The notes: a model not told the origin generated them from the letters alone. DNA of 64,000 nt from Actinoplanes sp. DH11 (GCF_020873875.1 NZ_JAHWGU010000011.1:1-64000), one strand, 5' to 3'; shown: positions 16,534 through 26,366, counted from the stretch's first letter. Numbers and translations: made by a program.

Positions 16534-19500
16534 ATGAGCGACGAGAACGAGGTCATGACCTCGATCCTCGACTGGTTCGGCCAGATCGAGGAGTGGGTTC
16601 CCGGTGCCCTGCAGAAGGTCACCGATCTGCTGATCGGCCCGATCCCACTGGCCTACGCCAACAACGCGTACAACCTGGCCGACGAGTGGGGCCGGCTGGC
16701 CGAGACGCTCGGCGCGGCGTACGAGGACGTCATGCAGGCCGCCAACCCGATCCTGGAGAACTGGTCGGGTGACGGTGCGGCGCAGGCGTTCGCGCGCGAC
16801 TGGCTGGCGTACCTGGAAGGGTTGCGGCAGACCGCCGAGAGCGCCGCACAGATGCAGCGCGGCGCCCAGAACTTCGGGCTCGAGGTCGAGCTGATGAAGT
16901 TCATGGCGGCCCTGAACCTGATCATGCTCGCCGTCTCGATCTTCACTCTGATCGCGGCCGCCGTACCGACCGGCGGCGGATCCCTGATCGCCGCGCCCAC
17001 GCTCTTCACGACGACCCGGCTGGCGCTCACCCGGGCCGCCTCGGCGACCGTCGGCAAGATCAGCTCGATCGTCCTGAGCATCGTGATGCGCAGCCTCACC
17101 CGGGTGTTCGGGCAGGTGCCCGCCGCGGTCGTCCGCAGCCTCGTGCCGGCCGTGGTGCGCGCCGCGGTGCCGCGGCTGACAACCGTCGTCGGGCAGCGGC
17201 TCGCCACCGCGATGACCACCACCGCCCTCGGCCGGGGAGCCCGCAACATCGCCGCGCGCGGCATCTCGAAGGCCGTCGCCAACCGGCTCGCCGCCCAGGC
17301 CCTGCGCGGTGTCGCCGCGCACGAGATCCGTGGTGCGCTCTCCCGGCAGACCACCCGGGAAGCACAGCGCCAGCTCGCCAAGGAGATCCGCAAACAGCTC
17401 ACCCTCAAGTGGGCCGGGAAAGAACTCGGCGAGACCGGCCTGTCCAGGGTGGCGGCGGCCCAGGTCGGCGAGACGCTGCTCGGGCGGGAGTTCGCGAAGT
17501 ACGTGGGCACCCGGGTCGCGTTCGGCGCCGGCTTCATGGGCGGCGGCAACATGCTCGGCCAGTTCGGGCAGATCGCCTCCGGCAACCGGACCGAGGGCGT
17601 CGACTGGGACCAGGTCAAGAGCAACGCGTTCATGGGTGGCGTCTACGGCGCCGGCATGTTCGGCGGGGTCCTCGGGCACACCGCCGGTGGTGCGCTCGCC
17701 GGCGGCGGCCTGACACTGGGCCAGGAGGCCTACGACTACGCCCGCACCGACGGCCAGAACCAGATCGACTGGGGCAAGGTGCGGCACAGCGCCGGCGAAG
17801 GCGCGCTCTCCGGCGTCTTCATGGGCACCCAGACCGTCCTGGAGACCTCGAACTTCAGCAATTCCTTCCGGCACGGTGACTTCCGCATCGGCGCCGAGGT
17901 GCACATCCTGCCCGGGGACAACGGCGCCTTCACCATCGCCTCGACCAGGTCCACCGGCCACGAAGGACTGTTGCTGACCAGCGACGGCTACGTCGCCTTC
18001 CAGGGCGCGGACGGCGTGCGGCACGTGCCCGACGAACTGGCCGGCCGGTCCGACGTGACGACCGTGATGAACCAGCACTTCAGCGGCCTCACCGTCGACC
18101 CCGCGGCGGCCCGCACGGACCCTGCCGCGGGCGGCTCCCGGGCCGGGGACGGAAACGCGGGCGGGGGGTCACGGCAGTCGTCCGGCGATCGCGACGCGGG
18201 CGGCCGGGACCCCGAGCCGGGTACGCGGCCCGAGGCGGCGCCGCACACCGAGGAACGCGTACGGGTGGCGGGGGACCAGGGTGCGCCGGTCGACCGTACG
18301 CCCGACGCGGAGACACCGGCCGCCGACCGGCCGGTGGCTGACGATGGCCGGGCGGTCGCGCAGCGTGAAGATGTTGTCGCTGAAGGCGATGGTAATCCGC
18401 CGGACGGTGGGACGCCGGAGGGCCGGTCGCCGGAGGCTGGGGCGCCGGGCCGGTCGGAGCGGTCCGAGGACGCGCCGTCGGTGGTCCGTTCGCCGGAAGG
18501 ATCGGAGCGCGCCGAGACGGGTTCCGGGCCGCGTGATGAGGTGGGGACCCGGGGCGACGGCGTTCGGCAGGGTGAACGCGCCGGGACGGACTCCGTTGCG
18601 GACGGTTCCGGGCCGATGCGCGATGGCGGGCGGGACGGGTCGGCGAGGTCCGGGGACGGGCCTCCGCCCAGGTCGGAGCCCTCTGAGCCGTCGAGGGGCG
18701 TCGGGCCACACGCGACCGGGCTTCCCGAGTCCTCCGGGGCGTCGCAGGGCGGAGATTCGTCCGGGCCGGTACGTGAGGGGGATTCGTCCGGGCCGGGACG
18801 TGAGGGTGACCCGGCCGGGCCGGGACGTGACGGTGACCCGTCTGGGGCGGTGCATGAAACCGACCCGTCTGGGCCGGTGCGTGAGGCGGATCCGGGCGGG
18901 CCGGAAGCCGGCGTTGCCGGTGACGATCCCGTGATGAGCAGCACCGGTGCGGCGAACGGGCTGCCGCCGACCGAGGAGACGATCCGGCAGGGCACCGTCC
19001 GGATGGAGGACCATCCGGACTATCCGCGGGCGGTCGAGGATCTCGCCGCGATGGGCTTCTCGGTCCTTCCCTCCGATCAGGGGCATCCGCACACGGTGAT
19101 CAGGCACGTCGTGGACCCGCGGACGCACGAGGTGCTCCGGGTGGAACGCGAGGTGCGGGTGGTCGAGGGCATGCGCTTCCTCGACCTCGAACACGAGATC
19201 GCTCACGCCCGCAACTCGGTGGAACGCTTCGCTCCGGGTGAGCATCCTCCCTCGGAGGCGGCGCGCGACCGGCCCGGGAACACCCCCAAGATCATCAAGC
19301 GGGGCGTGAAGCTGCTCAGTGCGGAGCAGGACCAGATCGGCGAATATCACGTACGCCTGGAGGAGTACATCCGGCTGGCCGAGCGCGGTGTCGACGTGTC
19401 CGTGCTGGAAGAGCATGCCGCGGGCGTCGAACACCACCGTGACGGATATCGATCAGTGGTGCGCGACCCCTACGACGGTGCGGCGTCACGGGCCTGGGGG

Positions 19501-22500
19501 GACCGGCACTACCCGGAGATCCGCGATCTTCAGGAGCGGTACGAGCAGCTGCGCACCGCCGCCCCGGAGAGCACCGTGCCGGATGCCGGGGTGGCGGGCC
19601 GTGGACCGGACGCCGGGCCGACGGATTCCGTGCCGGGGCGTTCCGGCTCGGACGCCGGGGGGCCGGGGCGGTCCGGGCCGGACGCCGGGCCGGGGCGGTC
19701 TGAATCGGACGCCGGGCCTGGGCGTTCCGGCGACGGGACGGCGCCGATGGCCAAGGCGCCCGGCGGGACTGACCCGTACCGGCTGGTTCCGGTGGACGGC
19801 CCGGTTCCGCACGACCCGGTGTCCGTGCCGCGCGAGGTCGCGGCCGTGCTGGACGCCGAGCTCAGCGGGCTGATCGAGGGCCGCGCGGACGACGCGCCCG
19901 ACCAGCCGCGGAACGCCACGTGGGACCCGGAGACGCAGACCTTGCGCGTGCGGTACGGCGACGGGCTCGAAGTCGACGTCGTGGTGCAGGTCAACGAGTC
20001 GGTGCCGCCCGGCCGGTCCGTCGTGGTGCGCCCGGCGCTGGAGATGGCGGACGGCGTCTGGCGGCAGACCGAGGCGGCCGGGGTGGTGCTGTCGTCGCAC
20101 GCGTCCGCCGATCCGGTGACCCGGACCGCGCACGTGACCGAGGCGCTGCGGTCGGCCTGGCGCACCGTGCACGACGAAGTCGGCCCGCAGCTCCGTGCGG
20201 CGGAGGAGACCGGGCCGACGCGGGACGCGGACTCACCCGGAGATGCTGGTCGCGGCCGTGATGCCGGTCCGAGTCGGGACGCTGATATCGGCCGTGATGC
20301 CGGCCCGAGTCGGGACGCTGATATCGGCCGTGATGCCGGCCCCGGCCGTGATGCCGGCCCTGGTTGGGACACCGGTTTGCCGGTGCGTGACGGCGGGCCG
20401 GGCGACGGGCTTTCCGGTCCGGAGGCGATGCGGGCGCTGGAGGAGCCGGTCGGCGACGTGCCGGTGCGCGACGCGGACGCGGTCGGGATGCACCGGGCCG
20501 ACCCGGCGGACCCGCCCGCGCCCATGCCGATCACCCCGGACAGCGTTCGCGAGGCGCTCACCGCCCGCCGGGGGCCGGAACAGCTCGGCCGCTGGGCCGC
20601 CGAACACCTCGCCGACCGCGACTCGGCGGGGACGCCGCGGCCGAAGCGGGCCGACGAGATCACCGCTACCGTCGAGCGGCTCGCCGACGAGGCCGTCGAC
20701 ATGGTCACCCCGGCGCCGGAAAACGTGGGGCACACCCCGGGCGCGAGGCCGGACACCACCGGAACGACCCCGGATGCCGCCGGCGCGAGGCCGGACGCCG
20801 CCGGCACGACCCCGCGCGCTGACGGCATGCCGGGCGGGCGGATCGAGCAGGCCCCCGGCGACGGACCGGCGGCTCGACCTGACCCGATGCCGGACCGGCC
20901 CGGGGACGGCGCGGACGGCAGGCCCGGGGATGGCGCGGACGGCGGGCTCGGGGACGGTTGGCCCGGGGATGGTGGGCCGCGGCAGCCCGGCGAGCCGCGT
21001 ACCTCCCTGCGGGAACTTTTTCCGCGCACCGAGGAGGAGGCCGCGGGCTGGGGTTCGCGCGTGGAGCAGGAGTTCGTGCGCGAGCTGAGCGGCCGCGACT
21101 TCGCCGGCTTGGACGTGCGCGTCGACCGGGTCACCGCGGACCCGGGCGACATCAACGCCGATCTGAGCGTCATGCGGCCGGGCACTTCCGAGCCGGTCGG
21201 CCGGATCGTGCGGCGGATCGTGATGAGCCACGACGGCGTGATCGAGGTGATGCACACCAAGCTGGTCCTGGACCGGGGGGTGCAGGGCACCGGGTTCGCG
21301 CGCGCGTTCAACGATCACATGGAGGGGTGGTACGCCGAGTCCGGCGTGTCCCACATCAGGCTGCGCGCCGCGGTGAGCGTCGGTGGTTACGCCTGGGCCC
21401 GCGACGGTTACGGATGGGACGCCCACTACGGCGACGACAATCCGCGGCAGACGTTCGGCCGGCTCAAGAGGGAGCTGGACGCTCTCGACGCCGACATCGG
21501 CGCTCTCGACGAGGCGCTGACCCGCAACGACACGGGCGCGGTCGACGCGATCCTCCGGCGGCACGGCCTCACCGACCCGGACACCGCGATCCGGGTGCTG
21601 AACGACCAGTGGGAGGCCGGGACGGCCCTGCACCAGCGGTCGGCGCGGCCGTTCGGCTCGCCGGGTTACCCGACACCTTTCGAGGTCAGCCAGGTGGGCC
21701 GGGCCGGACAGACCGGAGCGGACGGTACCTGGGTCGGCAAGCGGGCGATGATGGGCTCGGACTGGCGTGGGATCAAGACGCCGACGGCTCAGCCCGAGGC
21801 GCCGTTGCGGCCCGCGCCTGAGCCGCCGCAGGCCCGGCCGGAGACTCCGGAACCGACCCCGGCGGACCGGGAGCCCACGCCGCAGGACCGGACCGACGAC
21901 GCATGGACACCGCCCGATGACACCTGGACACCGCCGGACCAGCCCGGCGGCGACCGGACACCGCCCGACGACGTGGCGGACCCGTGGGCGGCGTACCGCG
22001 ATGCGCCTGATCCGCGGACCGACGCCGAGCGGCAGGCGGACCTCGATGCGATAGCCCGGGCCCTGGACCCGGCCAACCATCCGGCGCCGACCCACGGCAG
22101 TCTCATCGACCGTGCTCTCAACCCGGACCGGTACGCCGATCAGCCACCGCCCGACGACGCGATGGGCCGGGCGCTGAACCCCGGCGCGTACGCCGACCCG
22201 CCGCCTGCCCGGGATGTGATCGGCCGGGCCCTGGACCCGGACGGCTACCCCGAGCCGCCCGCCCGCAGCAACGCCGACGTCTTCTACAACGGCGGCGACG
22301 TGCCGTTCACGCCGGACGCGGTGACGCGCGCGGCCGAGATGATGGGCCTGGACCTCAGCGGGGTACGGATCCACCTGGTCACCGACCTCGTCGAGTTGCG
22401 GCTCATGGACGAGCGTGGGATCAGCGCGGTCACGCCGCCGGAGATGGGTGGTACGGCGATCCGGTTCGGGCCGGCCGCCTTCGCCGACGCCGAGATCCTG

Positions 22501-25500
22501 GCCGCCACGGTGGCGCACGAGCACACGCACGTCGTGCAGCTCCGCGAGGGGCGCGACATCGGTACGGACAATTTGCGGGCGCTGGAGGACGAGGCGTTCG
22601 CGAACGAGGGGCCGGCCCTGGACCGGTTCCGGCAGGCTTTCGAGGGGTGGCAGCGTGACGGAGAAGGCGCAGTTCCTGATCGAGGAGGTCGTGGACCTGC
22701 CGAGCCGGGGTGGCCTGCTGGTGACCGGCCGGGTCCTGGCGGGGCGGATCGCCCGTGGGGAGACCCTGCGGGACGCGGTGACGGCGACGTCGGCCGCAGT
22801 GCTCGGGATCGAATTCGAGACGCCTTCGAGTCGGCGCAGTGGCCGCACGACGCTGATCGTGGAACGGGTGGAACCGACGCCGGTGGCCGTCGGCCGGATC
22901 CTGGTGACCTGAACCGGCCGATCGGCGGGCGGCGGGACGGCCCGCCCTTCGACTACGAGCGGTTCTACCGGGATCCGCAGTGGACGCCGGAGGCGCTGGC
23001 GTTCGAGGTGCGCCTGGGTGCGCACTACTTCAACGACCCGGTCACCGTGGGCACCGCCCGGGAGGCGGTTGGCCGGCTGCGGGACGTGCTCACCGCGATG
23101 GCCACCGAGGGCGTGACCGATCCGGTACGCCGATCCGAGATCACCCGTGAGGTCGAGACCGCGTTCTTCCGGGGGGACGAGTACGCGTACAGCAGCGCCG
23201 GGCAGGTCGGTCACGGTGTGCCGTTGGACTCGCTGCTGCGTGACGGCAACCTGCGTGAGCTGATGACGGCGTTCTACAACGCCGCCTACTTCAACCGGGA
23301 CAGCCCGCACACCCTGGCCCGGACGCTGCTGGACGTGATCGACAACGGCCGCTGGAGCGAGGCCGGCCGGGCGGGCATCGATGTCGGCGAGTTGCGCGGC
23401 ATGCGCGACCAGCTCGACCACAGCCTGATCCGGGGGCTGATGGGCCGGATCGAGGACCGGTTCCCGCCGGCCGAGTCGCCGCGGTTCAACCGGCACCCGT
23501 TCGCCACCGCGAACGTGATCATGCGGTCGGATCACTGGGTCCGGGACCTCACCGAGGTGATCAACAGCCAGGCCGGGCGGCGTACCCGGGACGCGGCCGA
23601 GCAGCTCGAACTCGCCACCACCATGGCGCACTACGAACGGCTCGGTGCGCCGCTCGGCCGGTTCGAGCGGGCCTTCGTCGAGTCGGTCATGGGCGGGCGC
23701 CTGGACCCGGACGCCAAGCTTCCCTGGCGGGAGGGGTACGTCTGGCACGAGACCGGCGGCAGCCGATGGGCCCGCGCTGTGGGGCGTGACGGCTACCCGG
23801 TGCTGGACGGCGTCTCGGCCACCACCACCCGGATGCTGACCGGCGTGAAGATGCTCGGCTTCCGGGACGCCGGCGCCGAACGTTTCCTGCACGCCCTGGT
23901 CGGCTGGATGCTGCCGGCCCGCGACCACTCGCTCTTCGAGCTGCTGCGCGGTGCCAGCATCGCCGGAGTGGAACCGGTCGCTCTGCGACCGCCGTCCGGG
24001 CGGCCGACCGCGATCGACCTGTACCGCGCCATCCCCGGCATCGACCAGCACACCCTGCGCACGATCGCCCCGGACGGGCTGCTGCCGCACGAGGCGCGCT
24101 ACCGGCATCACGCCCTGGACCCGGACGGGTTCACCGAGACGCAGCACAAGGTGCCGGAGATCGCCGACCGGCTCGCCCCGCAGCTGCGCACGGGCCGGGT
24201 CACCGACCCCGACCTGGCGCAGTGGCTGGAGCGCAACGGCATCGAGCCGCGGGACGAGGGGGCCGTACGCGCCCTCGGCGAGCGGCTGACCGAGCCGCAC
24301 ATCATGGCGCTGAGCGTGTACACCCGGCACAGCCACTACCTGATCAACAATGTGATCACGGCGCAGATGGCCACGCTGGGCGTTGCCGAGCCGGTGGTCC
24401 GCACGGTGCACGACCGCAAGATCAACGAGCTGATCGACAACTACGTCGAGAAGCTGGCCGGCGCGGAGAAGCCGCTTCCGCTCCCGCTGGCCCTGCGCCC
24501 GGTGCTGCACCAGGGCACCGGCCACCTGGACTCCACGTCCCAGCTGCGACCCGAAGCCGCCCGGCTGGTGCGGGCGGTCCAGGACGTCCGGTCGGCCGAC
24601 GCGGACGTCCAGCGGCACGTGGCAGCGGGCGACCGGGCTGCGGCGATCGAGGCGAAGAACGCGTACAAGCAGGCCGTCGCGGAGCGGGAAGCGGCCCGGG
24701 CCGAGATCCGCCGGGACGCCGGACAGGTGGCACCCCGCCTTTTCGAGGAGGTCCGCTGGCACGCCGACATGGTGTACGACGCCCTGCGGCAACTGCCTGC
24801 GCTCGGCACCCCGGACCAGCCGGTGATCGCCTACCGCGGTGACTGGACCACCCGGATCTGGTCGCCGATCTACGGCAACAAGCTGTTCCCGAACGGGACG
24901 GCCCTCAGCGTGCTCAGCGTCAGCCGGCTGCCCGAGGTGGCCGTCCGGTTCATGGCGGAGAACCCGGCCGCCGGTGACAAGGTTCTCGTCGTCTACAAGC
25001 TGACCGGGGTGAACGCCCGGGACATCTCGGTGTTCTCGTCGTTCGCGGCCGACCAGGAGGCGGTGCTGCCGCCGGGGTCGCGTACCCGGCAGGTGGTCGA
25101 CCCGGTGTTGGAGCGGCAGACCCGCGAGCTGCTGCCGGAACAGTGGCGCGACACCACCCGCATCATCGTGATGGAGGAGCCGGCGCCGCCGCGGCCACCC
25201 GCGGAGGCGGCCTATCCCGGGGAGTTCCGGCCGGACTTCCCCAGCGGAGCCGACTTCATCCCCGATCCGGACGGCATCTCCGAGCGGGCGATCGACGCGT
25301 ACCGCCGGATCCGGATCAGTCCGCAGGACACCCCGCTGGTCGCCGAGCACGCCGGTCTGGACCCGGCGGTGGTCGAGGTGATGCGGCAGAACCTCTTCGT
25401 CCAGGAACATGAGGTGGCCCTCGGGCCGGGCCAGGTGGAACGCGGCTACTTCACGCCGATCGAGGGGATCGCCGACCTCTGGGACGGTGCGGTCGCCGAC

Positions 25501-25806
25501 ACGCTGAGCCGGGACCAGTACGACGAGTTGCGCAACCTGGTCGCTCACGAGTATGTGGAGAACCAGCTGATGGAGGCGGGGTTGCCGTACCGGTCGGCGC
25601 ACCCCGACGCCTGGGATGACGGCATCAGCATGCTGCATGCGGACCATCCCGGGGCACACGACCTGGCCCCCAACCAATGGAAGCCGCACGACTTCTTCGG
25701 GCACTGGCGCAGGTGGGGTCTCGACGGATCGGGCATCCGGCTGGAACCGGACCTGTCGAACATCCATGTAGTGGTGGACACGATCTTGCAGGGACTCGGA
25801 CGATGA
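16534..25806 (+). CDS. giant multidomain polymorphic toxin of the type VII system (possible fusion)
   Basis: A continuous 3,090-codon frame. In order: a CpnT-like WXG100 N-terminus (ENWSG, W77); a membrane segment near 128-147; glycine-zipper helices at 329-430; a Gly/Arg/Asp-rich linker to about 805; a zincin-like domain with HEIAH at 887; 1083-1230, unknown; a 36-bp repeat linker; a GNAT-like domain at 1491-1746 (VLDRGVQGTGFARAF, SVGGYAWARDGYGWD); four roughly 22-residue repeats (RALNPDRYADQ) near 1840-1910; a DUF4157-like domain with HEHTH at 1995; helices 2140-2700; an ADP-ribosyltransferase with R2768, S2795/S2797 and E2842; and a terminal domain with HEYVE at 3005-3009. Between 22655 and 22912 the frame has poor G/C third positions, while another frame there looks genuinely coding, so the part after residue 2041 may be a fused or separate gene. 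Enzyme activities are inferred. Confidence 0.8.
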   Translation: MSDENEVMTSILDWFGQIEEWVPGALQKVTDLLIGPIPLAYANNAYNLADEWGRLAETLGAAYEDVMQAANPILENWSGDGAAQAFARDWLAYLEGLRQTAESAAQMQRGAQNFGLEVELMKFMAALNLIMLAVSIFTLIAAAVPTGGGSLIAAPTLFTTTRLALTRAASATVGKISSIVLSIVMRSLTRVFGQVPAAVVRSLVPAVVRAAVPRLTTVVGQRLATAMTTTALGRGARNIAARGISKAVANRLAAQALRGVAAHEIRGALSRQTTREAQRQLAKEIRKQLTLKWAGKELGETGLSRVAAAQVGETLLGREFAKYVGTRVAFGAGFMGGGNMLGQFGQIASGNRTEGVDWDQVKSNAFMGGVYGAGMFGGVLGHTAGGALAGGGLTLGQEAYDYARTDGQNQIDWGKVRHSAGEGALSGVFMGTQTVLETSNFSNSFRHGDFRIGAEVHILPGDNGAFTIASTRSTGHEGLLLTSDGYVAFQGADGVRHVPDELAGRSDVTTVMNQHFSGLTVDPAAARTDPAAGGSRAGDGNAGGGSRQSSGDRDAGGRDPEPGTRPEAAPHTEERVRVAGDQGAPVDRTPDAETPAADRPVADDGRAVAQREDVVAEGDGNPPDGGTPEGRSPEAGAPGRSERSEDAPSVVRSPEGSERAETGSGPRDEVGTRGDGVRQGERAGTDSVADGSGPMRDGGRDGSARSGDGPPPRSEPSEPSRGVGPHATGLPESSGASQGGDSSGPVREGDSSGPGREGDPAGPGRDGDPSGAVHETDPSGPVREADPGGPEAGVAGDDPVMSSTGAANGLPPTEETIRQGTVRMEDHPDYPRAVEDLAAMGFSVLPSDQGHPHTVIRHVVDPRTHEVLRVEREVRVVEGMRFLDLEHEIAHARNSVERFAPGEHPPSEAARDRPGNTPKIIKRGVKLLSAEQDQIGEYHVRLEEYIRLAERGVDVSVLEEHAAGVEHHRDGYRSVVRDPYDGAASRAWGDRHYPEIRDLQERYEQLRTAAPESTVPDAGVAGRGPDAGPTDSVPGRSGSDAGGPGRSGPDAGPGRSESDAGPGRSGDGTAPMAKAPGGTDPYRLVPVDGPVPHDPVSVPREVAAVLDAELSGLIEGRADDAPDQPRNATWDPETQTLRVRYGDGLEVDVVVQVNESVPPGRSVVVRPALEMADGVWRQTEAAGVVLSSHASADPVTRTAHVTEALRSAWRTVHDEVGPQLRAAEETGPTRDADSPGDAGRGRDAGPSRDADIGRDAGPSRDADIGRDAGPGRDAGPGWDTGLPVRDGGPGDGLSGPEAMRALEEPVGDVPVRDADAVGMHRADPADPPAPMPITPDSVREALTARRGPEQLGRWAAEHLADRDSAGTPRPKRADEITATVERLADEAVDMVTPAPENVGHTPGARPDTTGTTPDAAGARPDAAGTTPRADGMPGGRIEQAPGDGPAARPDPMPDRPGDGADGRPGDGADGGLGDGWPGDGGPRQPGEPRTSLRELFPRTEEEAAGWGSRVEQEFVRELSGRDFAGLDVRVDRVTADPGDINADLSVMRPGTSEPVGRIVRRIVMSHDGVIEVMHTKLVLDRGVQGTGFARAFNDHMEGWYAESGVSHIRLRAAVSVGGYAWARDGYGWDAHYGDDNPRQTFGRLKRELDALDADIGALDEALTRNDTGAVDAILRRHGLTDPDTAIRVLNDQWEAGTALHQRSARPFGSPGYPTPFEVSQVGRAGQTGADGTWVGKRAMMGSDWRGIKTPTAQPEAPLRPAPEPPQARPETPEPTPADREPTPQDRTDDAWTPPDDTWTPPDQPGGDRTPPDDVADPWAAYRDAPDPRTDAERQADLDAIARALDPANHPAPTHGSLIDRALNPDRYADQPPPDDAMGRALNPGAYADPPPARDVIGRALDPDGYPEPPARSNADVFYNGGDVPFTPDAVTRAAEMMGLDLSGVRIHLVTDLVELRLMDERGISAVTPPEMGGTAIRFGPAAFADAEILAATVAHEHTHVVQLREGRDIGTDNLRALEDEAFANEGPALDRFRQAFEGWQRDGEGAVPDRGGRGPAEPGWPAGDRPGPGGADRPWGDPAGRGDGDVGRSARDRIRDAFESAQWPHDADRGTGGTDAGGRRPDPGDLNRPIGGRRDGPPFDYERFYRDPQWTPEALAFEVRLGAHYFNDPVTVGTAREAVGRLRDVLTAMATEGVTDPVRRSEITREVETAFFRGDEYAYSSAGQVGHGVPLDSLLRDGNLRELMTAFYNAAYFNRDSPHTLARTLLDVIDNGRWSEAGRAGIDVGELRGMRDQLDHSLIRGLMGRIEDRFPPAESPRFNRHPFATANVIMRSDHWVRDLTEVINSQAGRRTRDAAEQLELATTMAHYERLGAPLGRFERAFVESVMGGRLDPDAKLPWREGYVWHETGGSRWARAVGRDGYPVLDGVSATTTRMLTGVKMLGFRDAGAERFLHALVGWMLPARDHSLFELLRGASIAGVEPVALRPPSGRPTAIDLYRAIPGIDQHTLRTIAPDGLLPHEARYRHHALDPDGFTETQHKVPEIADRLAPQLRTGRVTDPDLAQWLERNGIEPRDEGAVRALGERLTEPHIMALSVYTRHSHYLINNVITAQMATLGVAEPVVRTVHDRKINELIDNYVEKLAGAEKPLPLPLALRPVLHQGTGHLDSTSQLRPEAARLVRAVQDVRSADADVQRHVAAGDRAAAIEAKNAYKQAVAEREAARAEIRRDAGQVAPRLFEEVRWHADMVYDALRQLPALGTPDQPVIAYRGDWTTRIWSPIYGNKLFPNGTALSVLSVSRLPEVAVRFMAENPAAGDKVLVVYKLTGVNARDISVFSSFAADQEAVLPPGSRTRQVVDPVLERQTRELLPEQWRDTTRIIVMEEPAPPRPPAEAAYPGEFRPDFPSGADFIPDPDGISERAIDAYRRIRISPQDTPLVAEHAGLDPAVVEVMRQNLFVQEHEVALGPGQVERGYFTPIEGIADLWDGAVADTLSRDQYDELRNLVAHEYVENQLMEAGLPYRSAHPDAWDDGISMLHADHPGAHDLAPNQWKPHDFFGHWRRWGLDGSGIRLEPDLSNIHVVVDTILQGLGR
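20254..20361 (+). repeat. 36-bp in-frame tandem repeat in the toxin linker
   Basis: GGCCGTGATGCCGG recurs at 20254, 20290 and 20326 (36-base period) and again at 20344 (18). It encodes GRDAGPSRDADI units. Being in frame, it is a flexible linker that can expand or contract by slippage. Confidence 0.85.
22655..22912 (+). CDS. small EF-Tu domain-2-like protein nested inside the toxin frame (probable relic or active immunity gene)
   Basis: An 85-codon frame, one base ahead of the toxin frame, from GTG to TGA. It reads [70 protein letters not shown]: the beta-barrel pattern of EF-Tu domain 2 seen in small stand-alone actinobacterial proteins. Nearly all third positions are G or C, whereas the toxin frame across the same bases uses many A/T-ending codons (GGA, GCA, GTT, CCT, GAT, CGA). 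It follows directly on the DUF4157-like domain. I infer that it is or was a separate gene, probably an immunity or accessory protein of an older toxin form, now read through by the longer frame. Confidence 0.72.
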   Translation: MTEKAQFLIEEVVDLPSRGGLLVTGRVLAGRIARGETLRDAVTATSAAVLGIEFETPSSRRSGRTTLIVERVEPTPVAVGRILVT

Positions 25807-26366
25807 CACCCGACGAAGCCGTTCGTGCCGTGGCCGACCGGCTCCGTGCCGTCGACTGGACACACCACGGTTACCGGTCCTGGTCACAGGCGACCCTGCT
25901 GGAGGAGTACTTCCGCCGGATGGCGCTGTGGACGGCCGCGTACGGCTGTGCCACCCACACCCCGTTCTATGATCTGGCGCAGTGCATCGACCCGGCGGTC
26001 CGGGCCGACCAGGTGGTGGTGGACGAGGTGATGCAGGCGATCGAGGCCGCCGATGCGGGCTGGGACGTCGAGGACGTCACACCGTTCATCCTGCACTGGG
26101 CCGCGCTGCGGGCCACCCCCGAGGCGGACCTGCCCGAGGGCCTGGAGGACCCGTTCGAGCCGCTGCTGCTGCTCTTCGAACGCGACGGCGCGTTTCACAG
26201 CGCCAAAGGTTTCGTCAACTTCGAGAACCTCAGCGTTGTCATGCTCAAGTGGCGGGCACGTGCGAGCCGGCCGCCGCTCGCCGATCTCATCCCGGGCGCC
26301 CTGGACGAGATCGACCGCGCCGGGTCGCTCAGGCAGTTCGGATACGTGATGAGCAGGGAGAGGTAA
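25803..26366 (+). CDS. putative immunity protein, copy 1
   Basis: 187 residues; its ATG overlaps the toxin stop codon (ATGA), the usual coupling of an immunity gene to its toxin. Soluble and acidic. It has YFRRMALWTAAYGCATHTPF with two Cys/Trp landmarks, TPFILHWAALRATPEADLP in the middle, and PFEPLLLLFERDGAFHSAKG. I do not recognise the family. The next gene is a paralogue with the same first 19 residues, about three-quarters identical by eye. Neutralisation of the C-terminal toxin domains is inferred from position. Confidence 0.72.
   Translation: MTPDEAVRAVADRLRAVDWTHHGYRSWSQATLLEEYFRRMALWTAAYGCATHTPFYDLAQCIDPAVRADQVVVDEVMQAIEAADAGWDVEDVTPFILHWAALRATPEADLPEGLEDPFEPLLLLFERDGAFHSAKGFVNFENLSVVMLKWRARASRPPLADLIPGALDEIDRAGSLRQFGYVMSRER

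Noticed and set aside
22913-25806. Annotating the transferase part as a certain separate gene
   Set aside because: No plausible start codon with a ribosome site lies just after 22912 (nearest in-frame GTG is 23008), and the frame is continuous with the upstream toxin; left as a stated alternative.
20233-25887. 1,884-codon minus-strand frame opposite the toxin gene
   Set aside because: No domains; length is explained by absence of stop codons opposite G/C-ending codons. The toxin frame shows recognisable motifs throughout.
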